A DNA stretch of 64,000 nucleotides from Escallonia rubra (Eukaryota; Streptophyta; Magnoliopsida; Escalloniales; Escalloniaceae): NCBI GenBank assembly GCA_033065855.1, contig JAVXUO010000834.1, positions 62,001 through 126,000 on the forward strand, read 5' to 3'. This document shows, piece after piece, positions 44,764-57,018 of this stretch. The notes below the pieces were generated by a model, which was not told where the DNA came from, searched no databases, and saw only the letters and a program-made list of their open reading frames with translations. Made by a program: the position numbers and the translations under genes. The stretch's first letter is position 1. Each line of letters starts with the position of its first letter.

Positions 44764-46542
44764 CCATGATTATACGCTTGAAAGTTTTTCGCTGTTAATT
44801 CGATTTATCGTTCGAATCTTACGCGCTATGAAGTGAACGATAAATCGTACACGCATCTATTGCCGTTCAATTGCGATCAGAAGGGTAAGATTTTGTATTG
44901 ATCATGTGAATTTTGTGTGTCCTTTTGGGTCAAACGTGGGATCGATGGGACTAAATTCAAAAATGATAGTTTTGGGGTGGTGGTGGGGGATGGCATTAGT
45001 TCGATTGGGAGGGTTGAAAAATGGAACTTAGGTGCCACTTTTGCAATGTCGGAATGTCCAAGATGCGCTTCAGATCATGGGAAAGGCACAAGTCAAATGC
45101 CGACGCAATCGATTAAAATTGGAAATTGTGTCCAAGGCCGCAATGGCTTAGTACTATACGAACAAGTTTTTACACCTTAATTAGTTTAAGACAGACTTTT
45201 CTTCCTAGCCACCCCAACTCGTACAAATACTAATTACAGTACATTAGTTGTTACGTTAACTAGCTCAGGTACCCAAGGCCAGGTCAAGTAACTAAACAAA
45301 ATGCATTATAACTATAAACCGGCCCGTACCTTTTCCATTCTACTAGAAATTCAATTTTTGTCGTAATTTTTTTTAATATTGTCGCCATCTCTATCAATAT
45401 AGAGGTGAAAGAGATGACATGGTATAATAGACGGGTAAATTTTGATAAAATAAAGAGATTCCATAACATTAAAAGATTAACGTTTTATATTCTCGTATCT
45501 CACGTCTAAATTTCTCTTGCACAAGATGCTCTTCGAAAGACTACAAAGCCAACCAGCTATGTCTCAAACGTAGATAATTTTATCACTCCGAAATTTCCAT
45601 GTCATCACTTGACGTGTCATACATAGTGGTCGAGATTGTTTGTAAAAGAGATACGTGTGAATATCCTGGTGATTGGTCAGGCCTATATTTTACGACAAGA
45701 GCATCACCGTGTCTCTTCTTTGTTTACGAGGCCAAGTCCATTGCCTAAAGTTTTATTGTTATCAACATTTTCATGATTTTTGTCAAGACATTGTACATCA
45801 AATCAAAACTAATATTGCTTCGAAATGAATATATTGCGATTCCAAGGCCTCGCCTTTAGAAAAACTGCCAATAATTATAAAATAAAAACAGTAAAAGAGG
45901 TCAAGCGTCGCTTTCTTGTTTCTATGCAACAGAAGTTGTTGTCGACTATATCTGTTCTACCTCCAAGAAAACTAGATGTTAAACATGAATTAGTTTGACC
46001 GCACTTGAAGGCCATGTTCACTTGGTCAATCATATTACAAAGGACTTAAAGTAGATTCTCATACTTTATTGTTCTGCATTTTCTATTTTTTAGTTCCGTA
46101 ATGACCTTTCCATGTCCAATTCGTTTTTAACAAAACATTGGAGGTGGTTTTGGTTGTTTTAGCCCATGAACAAATTTCAGATCGGTCTTTTGACGTGAAG
46201 GATGACCTAGCTAGTGAATGCTTCTAATCCTTCAAATCTTAAGCCGTCCGTTCGTCGAAATAAAGTGCAATCTTAAGTTTTACATTGACTATAAATAAAG
46301 TTTAAGATTAGGTCTTATATATGGTGGGATCTCCTCTTCTTAAGTTTGAATTGGACACCAAACTTTAACACAAAGAAAAATAGAATATTTGAACAGAAGA
46401 AATCGATGCATATTATAATAATAACAACGTAGAAAGAAAGCAAGAACGTGATAGAAGATTGATCGAACGCGGAGCATGCATTGTCCAACTTTAAATAATT
46501 TGGTGACTGATCTTATATCAAGACGATTATTTATTCATGCTT

Positions 46543-46582
<40 letters not shown>

Positions 46583-48624
46583 CCTAATGGAATAAGGCGT
46601 CAGCCCACTAGCCACAGGGGTTACTATCCGATTGAAACAAATGGTACCAATGTCTTTCAAGTGATATAAATCAGCATAGTATCGAGCATTAAGGTACATA
46701 ACTTGGTCACCCTGGGATTTGCCGTCATGGACATTTATTTCGAATTAGATAGTCCTTATTCCGACTTCTAATTTCCCGTGTACGAGTAATAAGAGTTGTG
46801 CAAGCCAGCCTAGCTCATTACACCGCCTACCTTTTACTCCTCCTCTGGGGTGGGGTGGTTGGAGGGGGGTGATTGTGTAGGGAGAAGAGGATATATATAT
46901 ATGGCACCTAATGCTTTATGTTGCGTTTTCATGGGAAAATTGAGCTTTTAAATGGCCATTATGGCACCAAACTTTGGCAATACTTGCACTTACATAACCC
47001 ACTACACTAGGTCTTTACAAAGAACATTTTTAGGCGATAATAACCACTGCAAGAACTTGAATTAGATGATGCACTGCTGATTATAAAAACCTCACCGATC
47101 GGCTATGGCTTGGTAAACGATAGGTGTTTCCGGGGAAAAAGAAGAAGAAGCAGCAGAAGTATCTGCAGGGAATTCCTACGTTTGCATGTGGTACGTACTA
47201 GAGAAAACAAAAGGAAGTGCTGACTTTCATGTTAGATCAGAAGGCCAGCGCTGGAAGCTGTAACCTAACAGATTGCTTCCACTTTCAAGGCTCATTGCAA
47301 CTGCTAAGAAGGTGGTAATACAAGGTGAAATCTCCAGCAACAGAGAGAGAGAGAGACCACTTCGACAGTTATACGACATGAAAGAGAACCGGAAGGTTCA
47401 TAGAAGGATTGGGTGTGACACCAACTGTGTCAATTTTGAATGGCAAGTCATGCCTCTATTCTGCCGTTACTTTTTATGCTAAACACTTGAGCCTGATGTT
47501 GAAATTGGTACATTTGTCACCTTGATATAAAAACCGCGGTGGCCATTGGACACTGTAATGGGTTAGGTCGGTCAATCATGTTCTCTTGGAATTTTGAAGT
47601 AAATATTTAATTTCGTTCATCTTGCACCAGCCACCTATCAATCAATGATCCTTAGTATACATAACAAGTGCTGATTATGGTGATGTTGGCACAATGGTTG
47701 TAGTGCCAGCCGGTTGTAGTGGTGGTAGTGGAGGTGGCAGCCATGTTAGTTACAGTAGCACATTATTGGTGATGGTGGTTGTTGTGGTTGAAGTGATTAC
47801 ATGGGAATTTTGATCTCTGACCTCGCAACTAAAATGGAATTAACTTCTTTTATTTTTCATCCATTCCTAAGATGAAGTAACTTAACCCGTGCAACACGAG
47901 AAAATATTTTGTGATTATTTAACGCCAATTCAGCAACGTACTTAGCAACTTGGGCGGTGTATGAAAACCAGTTTCGTCCTGACAACTTAACGATGTGTGA
48001 GATCGTGGGCTGTCTTCAGATCTTACTCTAAGTTTCTTGACTAAACCTTCAATAGTCTCATAAAAGAAAAAGGCTTTTGGTAAGTAATTCTTGGCGTTCT
48101 TGAAACCTGGTTTCTCATATCGAATCAACTCTTCATCATTCCTTTCATTTGTCAAAACATATCTTGGGTTTCATACTTTTTCCTGATCTGATATGGAACG
48201 AATTGGATCATAATTGTTTACTTGTTTTCTCGCATGTACTAATCTTTTGATCATTGATTCTTTTGCAGGACTTTAGGGCATGTATGCTGATACTCGTGCT
48301 GCAATTGGTTTGATTACTGGTGGAAAGAAACATAAATAGATCATTTGGATTTCTTAGGTAATCTAGAAAGAAACCTATAAAAGAAATTGCAGAAGCTACA
48401 AAAGTAAAGTTTACGTTTTCTTCTTTGAGAATTTGATCGGCAAACTTCATGAATATTTAGCAAATGAACTTGGCTGCAGTTTTGTTGAATAGAGCGAAGT
48501 TTGAAGATATTCTTTTATCAGTTAACCAAAATTTTGCACCAAATGGACTACCTCGAACAATATCCGGTAAAGGAAAAACAAAAGTTCAATGATTTCCATC
48601 GAATCATCTTTCAAGCATTGGGCT
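44764..48624. other. Intergenic, no supported gene
   Basis: Contains a (CT)n microsatellite at 46546-46576, LTR-like debris at about 46270-46370 and otherwise AT-rich sequence. Small ORFs (44917-45180, 47273-47482, 47919-48155 minus) lack domains. Confidence 0.4.
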
Positions 48625-48632
48625 GTTGTAGG

Positions 48633-49846
48633 TAGATATCAAAAGGGCCGGGCCGCCTGGGGGCCGGCCCGACCAATCCCTAAAACGGCCCAGGCTGGCA
48701 GGGCCCTAAATGGTGAACAGTGCGGCCCTGGTCCATAGGGCCATGGCCAGGCCGCTAAATTTTCCAAAAAAGCCCAGCCCGGCCCTAAAAAGGCCCTGGT
48801 CAGGCCCGGCCTCGGCCCTCTTTTAGGCCCTATTCTAGCCCGGCCCTTTGACCCTAAATCTGGCCCTAAACCATTTTGAGTTACTTTTTTTTTCTTTCCC
48901 CTTCTTTCTCACGCGTCATTCTCTCTCTACCTCATATTTTTCTCTTTTTATTTAATTTTTTGGACATGCACATTTCTTTTCAGCTCATGATGATAGTTCC
49001 TACTTCTTTATCTACTTTTACTTGCAATCCTCATCTATATTAGTTTCATGGAATTATGAAGAGAAAATATATGTTTGTATGTCTAGGAACTAGAAATAAC
49101 ACAATTTAAGCAATGAAAATGGGGAACATAACTCCAGAAAGCACAAAAAAGTTCATGGTAAAAGTGGTCTCATGATTCATACTTCAAATGAGATACCTAA
49201 AACTACGTAAAATGCAAAGCTAAAGGTATGTTTGAGTGAAAATTTTTAGAGATATGATGAATCTGATAATGGCATGTGGTGGGTGATGGGTGATGGGTGT
49301 TGGTGATGGCGGCGTTGCGAAGGTGGTGGTCGGTACGTTCTTGGTAAGTCGTTAACGGTGGTGTATGATGGCGAAGGTGGTGGGTACCTTGTTGTTTGAC
49401 TGTTTGTAATGGTGGTGGTCATGGTAACCGGTGGGTGGTGATGAAACAAGGAGGGGTACGTTCAATTATCTACGTTTAGTGAAAAATTTGAGAGAGAGGC
49501 ATCAGTTATTCAAATCCAAGATCGAGTTCGCAAAAAAAAATCCGACTTGTAAATTACAAACATACGTTCGCTTTGGCGAGAAACTGTAAAGAACTGAGAA
49601 TGGAATGAAAAGAACTGGGAATGGAATGTTGGAAATGCAATACAAAATAGGAATAAAAAAAAAAAACATAGGCTCGGGCTTGCCCCTAAAGTTAGGGCCT
49701 AGGGCTTGGGCCTGGACAGGGCCTCCATTTCCTAGCTTTGGGCCTGGCCCGGTTTCCAAGGCCCGAAGCCCAAAATGGCCCGGCCTATTTTCTGGCCCTT
49801 TGGGCCATGACTGGGCCGGGCCGAGCCCGGCCCTTTAACACCTCTA
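48633..49846. mobile_element. Non-autonomous hAT element (copy 3, different family), complete
   Basis: A perfect 8-bp target duplication GTTGTAGG (48625-48632 and 49847-49854) flanks ends TAGATATCAAAAGGGCC and the inverse TAGAGGTGTTAAAGGGCC. Subterminal regions of about 200 bp at both ends are saturated with GGGCC/GGCCC words, parallel to the ACCCG words of copies 1 and 2. The interior is AT-rich on the left and carries a GGTGATG-type repeat at about 49255-49445. No transposase. Confidence 0.9.
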
Positions 49847-49854
49847 GTTGTAGG

Positions 49855-51175
49855 CAACTTTTGCTGCAAAAAATTTGGCACGATACTAACAATCATTGCC
49901 CTTTGTTTTTTAAAATATAAGCGAGCTTTTCAGAATTTAGGCAAAAAATTGTATCTCTAAAAAAATTTGTTTTACGTAACCAGGGTTAATTATGGCAATC
50001 CAACTAGACATAGGGCTATGTGATAGTTCAATTGTTGTCTTTTGAGTGATTGTGTAATGCTACCTAAGCTACTGAGGTGGCGTTAAACAACCATAGAAGA
50101 TTTTCTCATGCCACAAGCATCTTGTTAACACTATTAGAAAATGGATTGGAAAAATGGCCTTTAAATTCTGATTTTCCATTAGGTATCTTGGTTCGCAAGG
50201 ATTGGGCCTATTCCGAATGTGTCATAAGCCAACATTTGGGCCTCCATTACTGGATTCATTACTCACGACAAACCAAAGTGTGTGCTGGGAGTATTAGGAA
50301 AATATAAATATGTAGAATATTTTTTTTCCTTTATGCCAAATGAAAAGATGGACAACAAATTAAGAAAAGAAAAAAATTTAGTTACTACCCGGGTTGAAGG
50401 AATCTTCCACCTACTCCCCATATAGTGATAATAAATAGCCGCTAAATGTTTCTAGTGTCATTTATTTAATGATGCTAAAAAATTTCTATTAAGAGTTATC
50501 GCTGAAAATGCTAGTAGAAAAATCACAAGAAATATTTAGTGATTATTAATTGTCACTATATACAGAATTGAGGAAGATTGCTACAACTAGGGTAAAAGCC
50601 AAAATTTGTTCCAATGAAACAAACCACCTGAAACGGTCTAACAACCCATCTAATGGATACGATGATCATCAAGATGCGATACCCTCAAAGAACAAGACCA
50701 TATCATGCCCCGCCTCAAATTTACTTCTCGGTGGATCGAACTCCCTAATTACGAAAGGAATAAATAAAGAATGCATCTTGAGATAAGCTTCATACTCAGA
50801 ACCATGTTTTTGCCTATGCGAAAGAGATCTAATAACCAAACCGACCACTTTCGAAATGAAATAGATAACACCTTCCTCATGGATTAGATACATGTATATC
50901 ACATGCTAAAAGATCCCAAAATCTCAAATTCTTGATCCTGAGCAGTTCATTCGAGAGTAAAGTGAGTAAACAAAAACATCATCAGACCGAAAGATCCACT
51001 TAAATCCCGAGGCAAAGTGGTGAGGTCGGAAAAAGGTATTACAAAGAGAAAAAATGGAAACAAAACAAGAAAATCAACCCCAGCTCTCCCCCTCTGCCGT
51101 GCGCCAAAAGGGTGGCGACTTTAGCAGTTATCCTAGGGAGAGAGGGGTCATGTTTTGTTGAGACATATGCCTTGG
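49855..51175. other. Spacer, no supported gene
   Basis: AT-rich sequence with short ORFs only (50077-50307, 50550-50786). 50440-50560 has CACTA-like 'cgctaaatgttt' and 'gtcactat' words but no defined termini. Confidence 0.4.
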
Positions 51176-51184
51176 TTTATTTTT

Positions 51185-52291
51185 GGGATAATTGCAGCAA
51201 ATACCCATGTAGTTTGGGGTAGTTGCAAAAAGACCCATATTGTTACAAAAGTTGCAAAGGCCTCCATCTAGCATTTATTTTGTTGCAGCTATTAGAAAAC
51301 TCATCTAAATTAATGGAGCGTGCTCTTCACGCTCTTGAAAAATACATGTAGTAAAATTTATATATTAAAAAGACTAAAGTACCCTCCCTCATTTTATCTC
51401 TCCCAAACAAGTCTCAATTCCACCAAAACCAAACCCTAGCCGCCACCCTCACCGCCACTGCCCCAGTCTGCCACCTGCGCCACCCACAACCAGCGCGACC
51501 ACCACCCCAGCCTTGTGCGCCTAGCAGCCGCCTGCCCTGTCACCGTGCGCCGCCCACAATCCCGCCTCCACCACCTCGTTTGCTACCTGCGCTACCCACA
51601 ACCGGCGCCACCATTTGCCTTATCCAATCCCGCCGCCGTCAACTGCTGCACCCAATCCCATCGCCACCAACAACCCACCCAATCTCATCGCCACCATCAC
51701 CACCGAATGCCGCAACTGCCATCACCACTAGTCCCGCTGTAGCCAACACCCCCAAACCAATCGCACAACAATTCGAACCCCCAAACTTAGATCGAAACCT
51801 AATCGAACCCCCAAATTTAGATCGAACCCTAATCCCGTTGCGGCCAATTCGAACCATAATTACACAAACTAAAATCTAGGGTTGTAAATCACAATGTGCG
51901 ATTGAAGCCCTAGATCTAAGTTTGTGCAAATAGGGTAAATCATCAACGTCTTGCGTGGCTGCTAGCCCCATCGATCCCCACGTGTGCGCGCTATGAGCCT
52001 GCCATCTATCCAAGGCAGCTGGCCTTCGTGGACTTATTTGATGTCCAGATCTAAGGGATCTCGTGAAGAAGGAGAATTCGATCCTCGTGGCCATTCAGGA
52101 AAAGAGAAGTGAAAAGAGCGTGCCATTCTCATTTATATAGAGGGGCAATTTAGATATTTTTACCAATCTCTTACGGAAATTTTATGGTGCAACACCTTTG
52201 TAATTTCATGTGTCTTTATGCAACTTTGGTAACATAAGGGGTCTTTTTGCAACAATCCTAAACTATAGGGGTATTTTTTTGCAATTAGTCC
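51185..52291. mobile_element. MULE / Pack-MULE-like element
   Basis: Long inverted terminal repeats of about 80 bp: the left starts GGGATAATTGCAGCAAATAC, and the inverse of the right starts GGACTAATTGCAAAAAAATA. Both continue with a 'gttgcaaaaagaccc' word. Flanks are TTTATTTTT (51176-51184) and TTTGTTTTT (52292-52300), a 9-bp duplication with one mismatch, as expected for Mutator-like elements. The interior (51420-52080) is GC-rich and gene-like, with an AAACCCTAG word in a leader-like context and short Pro/Ser/His-rich ORFs. There is no transposase. It is consistent with capture of a host 5' gene segment, which I cannot identify. Confidence 0.75.
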
Positions 52292-52580
52292 TTTGTTTTT
52301 TTTTGGCTTGGTTATGACGAAAATAATATATATACACATGGAGAAGACTATAAAGCAGCCAAATTACGCAAGAAATAGACACACACACGTACACATATGA
52401 CATTCTATTCAGTAGGCATTATAATGAAAAAAAAATAGCCTACAAAGGAAAAGCACACAAAAAGATAAATAATATAATATAAAGGCCAACAAGCTGGCCC
52501 CAACGAACAAGTTAATCAAGGACAATAAATTTTTTGTATTTTTTTTTAGGAATTGGATCAGAACAAACAAACAAGATAAC

Positions 52581-53571
52581 TAGACCTGGCAAAAAACGAA
52601 CCGGACCCGCGGGTCGATCCGTACCCGGCCAAAAAACCCGGGTACGGGTATATATTTTGTAGACCCGTGAAAATCAGACCCGTATCCGAACCGACCCGTT
52701 TATTTTCGGATCGAGCCGGGTCGGATACGGTTTACCCGAGTTACCCGTATTTTTTTTAACTATATAAGGAAGTCTAGGGTTTCAGTTCATTTTCATTCAC
52801 TCATTCTCTATCTCCTCTCTTGCGCCGCTCCTACCTCCTCTGAACTTTCTCTCTCTCGATCGACGGCTCTCTCTCTCTCTCTCGCTCTTTCTCTCTCACG
52901 GCGCAGCTCTCTCCATCGACGACCAAGCTACGCCGCAGAATCGCCGGGGAATGTCTTCGACCAGCTCCGCCACAGATCCGTCGCCGTTTCCTTCCTGCGC
53001 CGCCGCCGTCTCCTTCCTGCGCCGCCGCAACTCTTTCTCTTCCCCAGTTCTCAACCTTAGTCACAGACACGGAACTTCTCTCAGTCAGTCACGGATCGAC
53101 TGTCAATCGAGAAGCTAAATGGTTTTATGGCTGTGATCTTGTACCTGTGTTAAGTATTTATTGTATTTTGGATTGTTAAGGTTTACTTTCCATTATTTTG
53201 GATTGTGGATTTTTGGGTGGTGCGGTAGATCAGTAGATGGATGCTTGTTAATTGTTATTGGTTTTTAAGGTATTTAATAATTAACGTGTTATTGGAAATT
53301 ATGTTAACAAATACAAAAAATATGAAGTATGCTAGCAAAAAAGAGGCAAAAGAAAAATCTGCCTAACATTAACCAACATTAACAGTAACAAAAATCTGAT
53401 TATATTAAAAAAAAATTAATTAGAAATTTGGTTATTACTCGCGGGTAATACCCTACCCGCGCGGGTAGGGTATGGTTCCTAAAAAATCCTACCCGAAAAA
53501 ATCCGGGTATAAATTACCCGATCCGTTCTTACCCGTACCCGACCGGATTTTAGACCCGTTTGCCAGGTCTA
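52581..53571. mobile_element. Non-autonomous hAT element (copy 2, same family as 3291-4355), complete
   Basis: Begins TAGACCTGGCAAA and ends TTTGCCAGGTCTA, flanked by a perfect 8-bp duplication AAGATAAC (52573-52580 and 53572-53579). The ends are rich in ACCCG words. On the plus strand TATATAAG (52761-52768), a CTAGGGTTT telo-box (52774-52782) and a CT-rich tract (52848-52896) follow in the same order and spacing as in copy 1, which reads in the other orientation. It has no transposase ORF. Confidence 0.92.
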
Positions 53572-53579
53572 AAGATAAC

Positions 53580-54340
53580 CCTGCCGCCTGCCAAACAAAC
53601 CACACTAGCTTCACTTATCGGCCCAGCAATCCAACAAACCTAACAAAGTCACTCACCTCTTTGTTTGACACGTGTTTACCCAAGACCCCATGCCCGAAGG
53701 CCACCACAAACGGCCATGCCTATGCCCATGCGTCATTGTCGCCGGTGGCAATGCCAGAAGTGCCAATCACCAGCAGTCCTGCACACCACCTTCGCCCACT
53801 GTTGAACACCACAACCAACTGGACGCACCTCCAATTTTTGGGACCTTGACGAAACTACAACCACCACAAACAACGCCAAAGACCACCACTAAACCTCCCA
53901 AAAGCAATACACTGTCGCAGCAGCCCGCCCAACTGGAGCTCTTCAAAACCTTCGACCCACGCAGTGAGACCCACCACCACCAAATCCTATCCAACCAACC
54001 TTTCTGTACAAAAAGAGGGAGGGGACAGACAACATTAGAGAAGAGGAAAAACACCCTTTTGAACATACTCATGCACCTTCTCTAACCCAGCGGCACCACC
54101 ACGCCCATTGATGGAGGAACAATCTGCCATTCCTTTCCGCCCTCCAAACGACATCGACCTACGTACCCAGCATAACCACACACACCATGCTTCGCGGCAC
54201 ATTTAGCAATCCATTGGCAACCTCATGCAACAAATCTGGCTATTCAAGACTCCGTTCACAAGGAGGCCTAAACAAAATAAACACTTAGTAATAAATGGAG
54301 TACAATACAAGCAAACCCCATACTACCCCGTTACCGCACA
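53580..54340. other. GC-rich unassigned sequence
   Basis: Overlapping ORFs on both strands (53672-54085 plus, 53767-54072 minus) without domains. Composition resembles the retroposon 5' part at 31220-32369, so it may be debris of a similar element. Confidence 0.35.
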
Positions 54341-54475
54341 CCGAGGGGTCACTAAATATAGTTAGCGGCATTTTTGCTAACACCTTCCGCGACAATTCTT
54401 AACAGTACTTTTTTAAGGTCACTAACTAAAAGTCACTAAAGACATTTAACGACCACCAATTATTGTTGTATGAGG
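54341..54475. repeat. CACTA-like subterminal fragment
   Basis: Multiple 'gtcactaaa', 'gttagcggca' and 'cgacaattctt' words cluster here. They resemble the subterminal repeats of the CACTA end at 240-527. Termini are not clear. Confidence 0.3.
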
Positions 54476-56302
54476 GTTGAAACTATCTTTTTACAACCTA
54501 GATATGAGTCAAAATTTTCTAGCATTTGCATGGTATACCAACAGGCTGCTACTCGCTTGTGCTCTTTTTATTTATTTATTAGTCTAATCATTGGTTGCCT
54601 CTCCTTTATATTGTTTTGTCTTCTTTTTTACTTTAAATTTGAACAATTTACACAACGTTCTTACTATGAAAACTTTATGGGTTTGTGAAATTGAAGTACG
54701 GTCCATAAAATAATTTCAACTTGAAGTAGGGATGCACAGAGTAGGATTCGGTGCATATTTTAGTAGCTCTGATTTTTTTGACGTTTAATTCAGAAAATTG
54801 CATCAATAAAAACTAGATCATTAATTACAAGACTAGTGAAATTACTTTGTAATAATCTAGATAAACAACAACTTAATTGTTTAATTATAATCATAGTTAG
54901 ACAACTTTTCAAAACAAGAATCTAAGAATAGCCCTAAAGTGTTGCGACCAAATGAGAACATTATATAACAAACCGCGTGTGTGCCTTACCTCAAAGCTGT
55001 TAATTAATTAATTAATGCTTTTTGACTTCAAAACTGCTAGATGTAGCCAATAGCAGCACTATACGGCCGGCAGACGTAACAGATGGGCTGCTTTTCAACC
55101 GTCAACCTCCGTGGTGTAGGCTCTCGTCTGGTCCACTTACGCGGTTTAACTTTTACCCAAAATCTCGCCTCAGCCCACTTTAGTACCTAACGATCAAGTT
55201 AATTCCACCTCTGTCTTAAAAATTGTACCCATTTTTTCTCTATGCATCTTGCATGTGGCTAACCACCGAGTGTGTAGGTCAGCTAATAAGTGGTTGTCTT
55301 AATTTAACGAGAAGTCTCGATTTCGAGTTCTGAAAATACAGTTGCGTTAAAATTTGGTATCCCGATTTCGAAAGTGCCATGTGATATTACCCGGCTCGAA
55401 GATGTGAAAAACCTAATTCCACTTTTATGTAATAAAAAAAAATCTTGCATGTTGGTATGTAAATTTTTTTGGATGTTCTTCCGGGTGTAGATAGATTATA
55501 ATCCTTTAATTGATTATCACTTAAATATATTTATTGACTTATTTTTAGTGATGTTAACAACGTTTTGATAAAAATTATAAGTATTAAAAGAAAAATCACA
55601 AAAAAAAAAAATTTACGACCATTAATGGTTGGTATATAAGAAAACGTTAACATCTTATTATTATCAAGGCTTTTTTCTTACTGATTGAAGTACAGTAATT
55701 TACAACCTTTTTCATCATTAAAACGTGAATTCGTTCTGTACCCAAGGTAGTGTTTCATGATGTTGGCATTACACGGTCGCAAAGATACATGATTTTGAAG
55801 AGAATAGATTCTTTGGTGGATAAGTCAAATCGCTGAAAAGTAACTAAAAAGTTGAGGCAGGTTTAACAAAGATAATTCTAGAATTGAAAAGCTTTTGTTT
55901 TATATTTGACTGTACATTCAGGTATCTATAATGATCTAAATGCAGCAAAATCACAAAAATTCATAACAATTAAGTTTTCAATTACTTCAACACCCAAACT
56001 GTATGTAAAATAAAGTATGAAAAATATGGCACAACCATTTTAGAGCCGGGAGAATGCTCATATCAGTCTTTCAAATAAAGCGACACAAGTTCAGTTTTAC
56101 ACATTAAAATCACTAACTTCGTAATCAAATAAATGGGTTCTATATGGAAGAGTAACTTTAATAGACATTTTTTATAATAATATCTTGTCATTACTATTAA
56201 AATTCTTAGTAGCCGTCTCTTGTCATTGAAATGCATTTCCAACACTTTTTTTATTATTAGCCGTATTAGCCGGGCTGAAGAAGGAAGATCTACTCCCATG
56301 TT
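54476..56302. other. Intergenic, AT-rich, no supported gene
   Basis: No coding exon, RNA gene or defined repeat was seen. Confidence 0.4.
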
Positions 56303-56319
56303 AACCAAGACAGACATGG

Positions 56320-56720
56320 AGGATGCATACTCTCTTCGAGCTGCGGATCGCTTCGATCCGGCCTTGGGAGGACCCCCCTCCACCTTCTACGGCTCCAATG
56401 TTGATCGCGACAGTAATGTAACTGTAAACTGTCATTCTATGCGGCCCAAGGCTCTCACCTCTGTTTCGATGGGAGTGAGGGATCTGATACATTTCCTTGC
56501 ATCTTCCCGATCTGACTACACCTTAATTTGATACTCCCAAATACGGGTAGCCCTTATGTTTTCTTTGATTTCCTCCAAGGTCATGTTGGCCATTTCCGGG
56601 ACCATCCGTTTGGATGCAGTTGTCTCTGTCTTTTCAGGAATGCTCATTTGGGCATTGCCTTTATGTTGTAACGGTTAATTTTAATTAATGTAACTTGCTT
56701 AGGAAAAAAAAAAAAAAAAA
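56320..56720 (+). mobile_element. 0.4-kb poly(A) retroposon upstream of the LysM receptor gene
   Basis: A 17-bp direct repeat, AACCAAGACAGACATGG, is present at 56303-56319 and 56721-56737. The interval ends in a run of about 17 A, the hallmark of target-primed insertion by LINE machinery. The 400-bp body has no A-box that would make it an obvious tRNA-SINE. A 'gcttcgatcc' near 56349 only loosely resembles a B-box. A 5'-truncated LINE 3' end is the simplest reading. Confidence 0.8.
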
Positions 56721-56733
56721 AACCAAGACAGAC

Positions 56734-57015
56734 ATGGCGACAGATTTGGGTTGGCTCCTCCGACACGCCTACTTGAAGAAGACAACCAAAGAACAGTTAC
56801 TCCTTTGTTTAACTCTTTCCAGTACCACCAGAACTCATAAACTAAACCAAGAAGAACTGTCAGGAATCTCTAATCAATTTATTCAATTCAATCATTCCTC
56901 GCCAACAAACAAAAACCCATCACCTCCCTTTTCCCCAGATAAACAAAACCCAGTCAACCTTCCAAAGACCACTCGTCTCATACCCAACTGTTCATCCTTT
57001 CATGTTCCCCTCTGA
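56734..57015 (+). other. Upstream ORF, in frame with and directly before the LysM receptor start
   Basis: An ATG at 56734, inside the target duplication copy, opens 93 codons that end with TGA at 57013-57015. The receptor ATG follows after one codon in the same frame. Composition (Ser/Thr/Asn/Pro) and lack of domains suggest leader sequence. If transcribed from upstream it would act as a uORF. A single W-box core (TTGACT, inverse at 56952-56957) lies within it. Confidence 0.45.
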
Positions 57016-57018
57016 GAC

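Noticed and set aside
44800..44840. tRNA gene suggested by a 'gttcgaatct' word
   Set aside because: No acceptor stem, D-loop or anticodon arm can be formed around it.
56320..56720. tRNA-derived SINE
   Set aside because: No A-box and only a loose B-box match; a truncated LINE tail explains poly(A) and duplication equally well.
56695..57015. 106-codon ORF starting in the poly(A) run
   Set aside because: The start is a non-ATG codon inside the retroposon tail. The sequence looks like a 5' leader, so only the ATG at 56734 is noted as a uORF.
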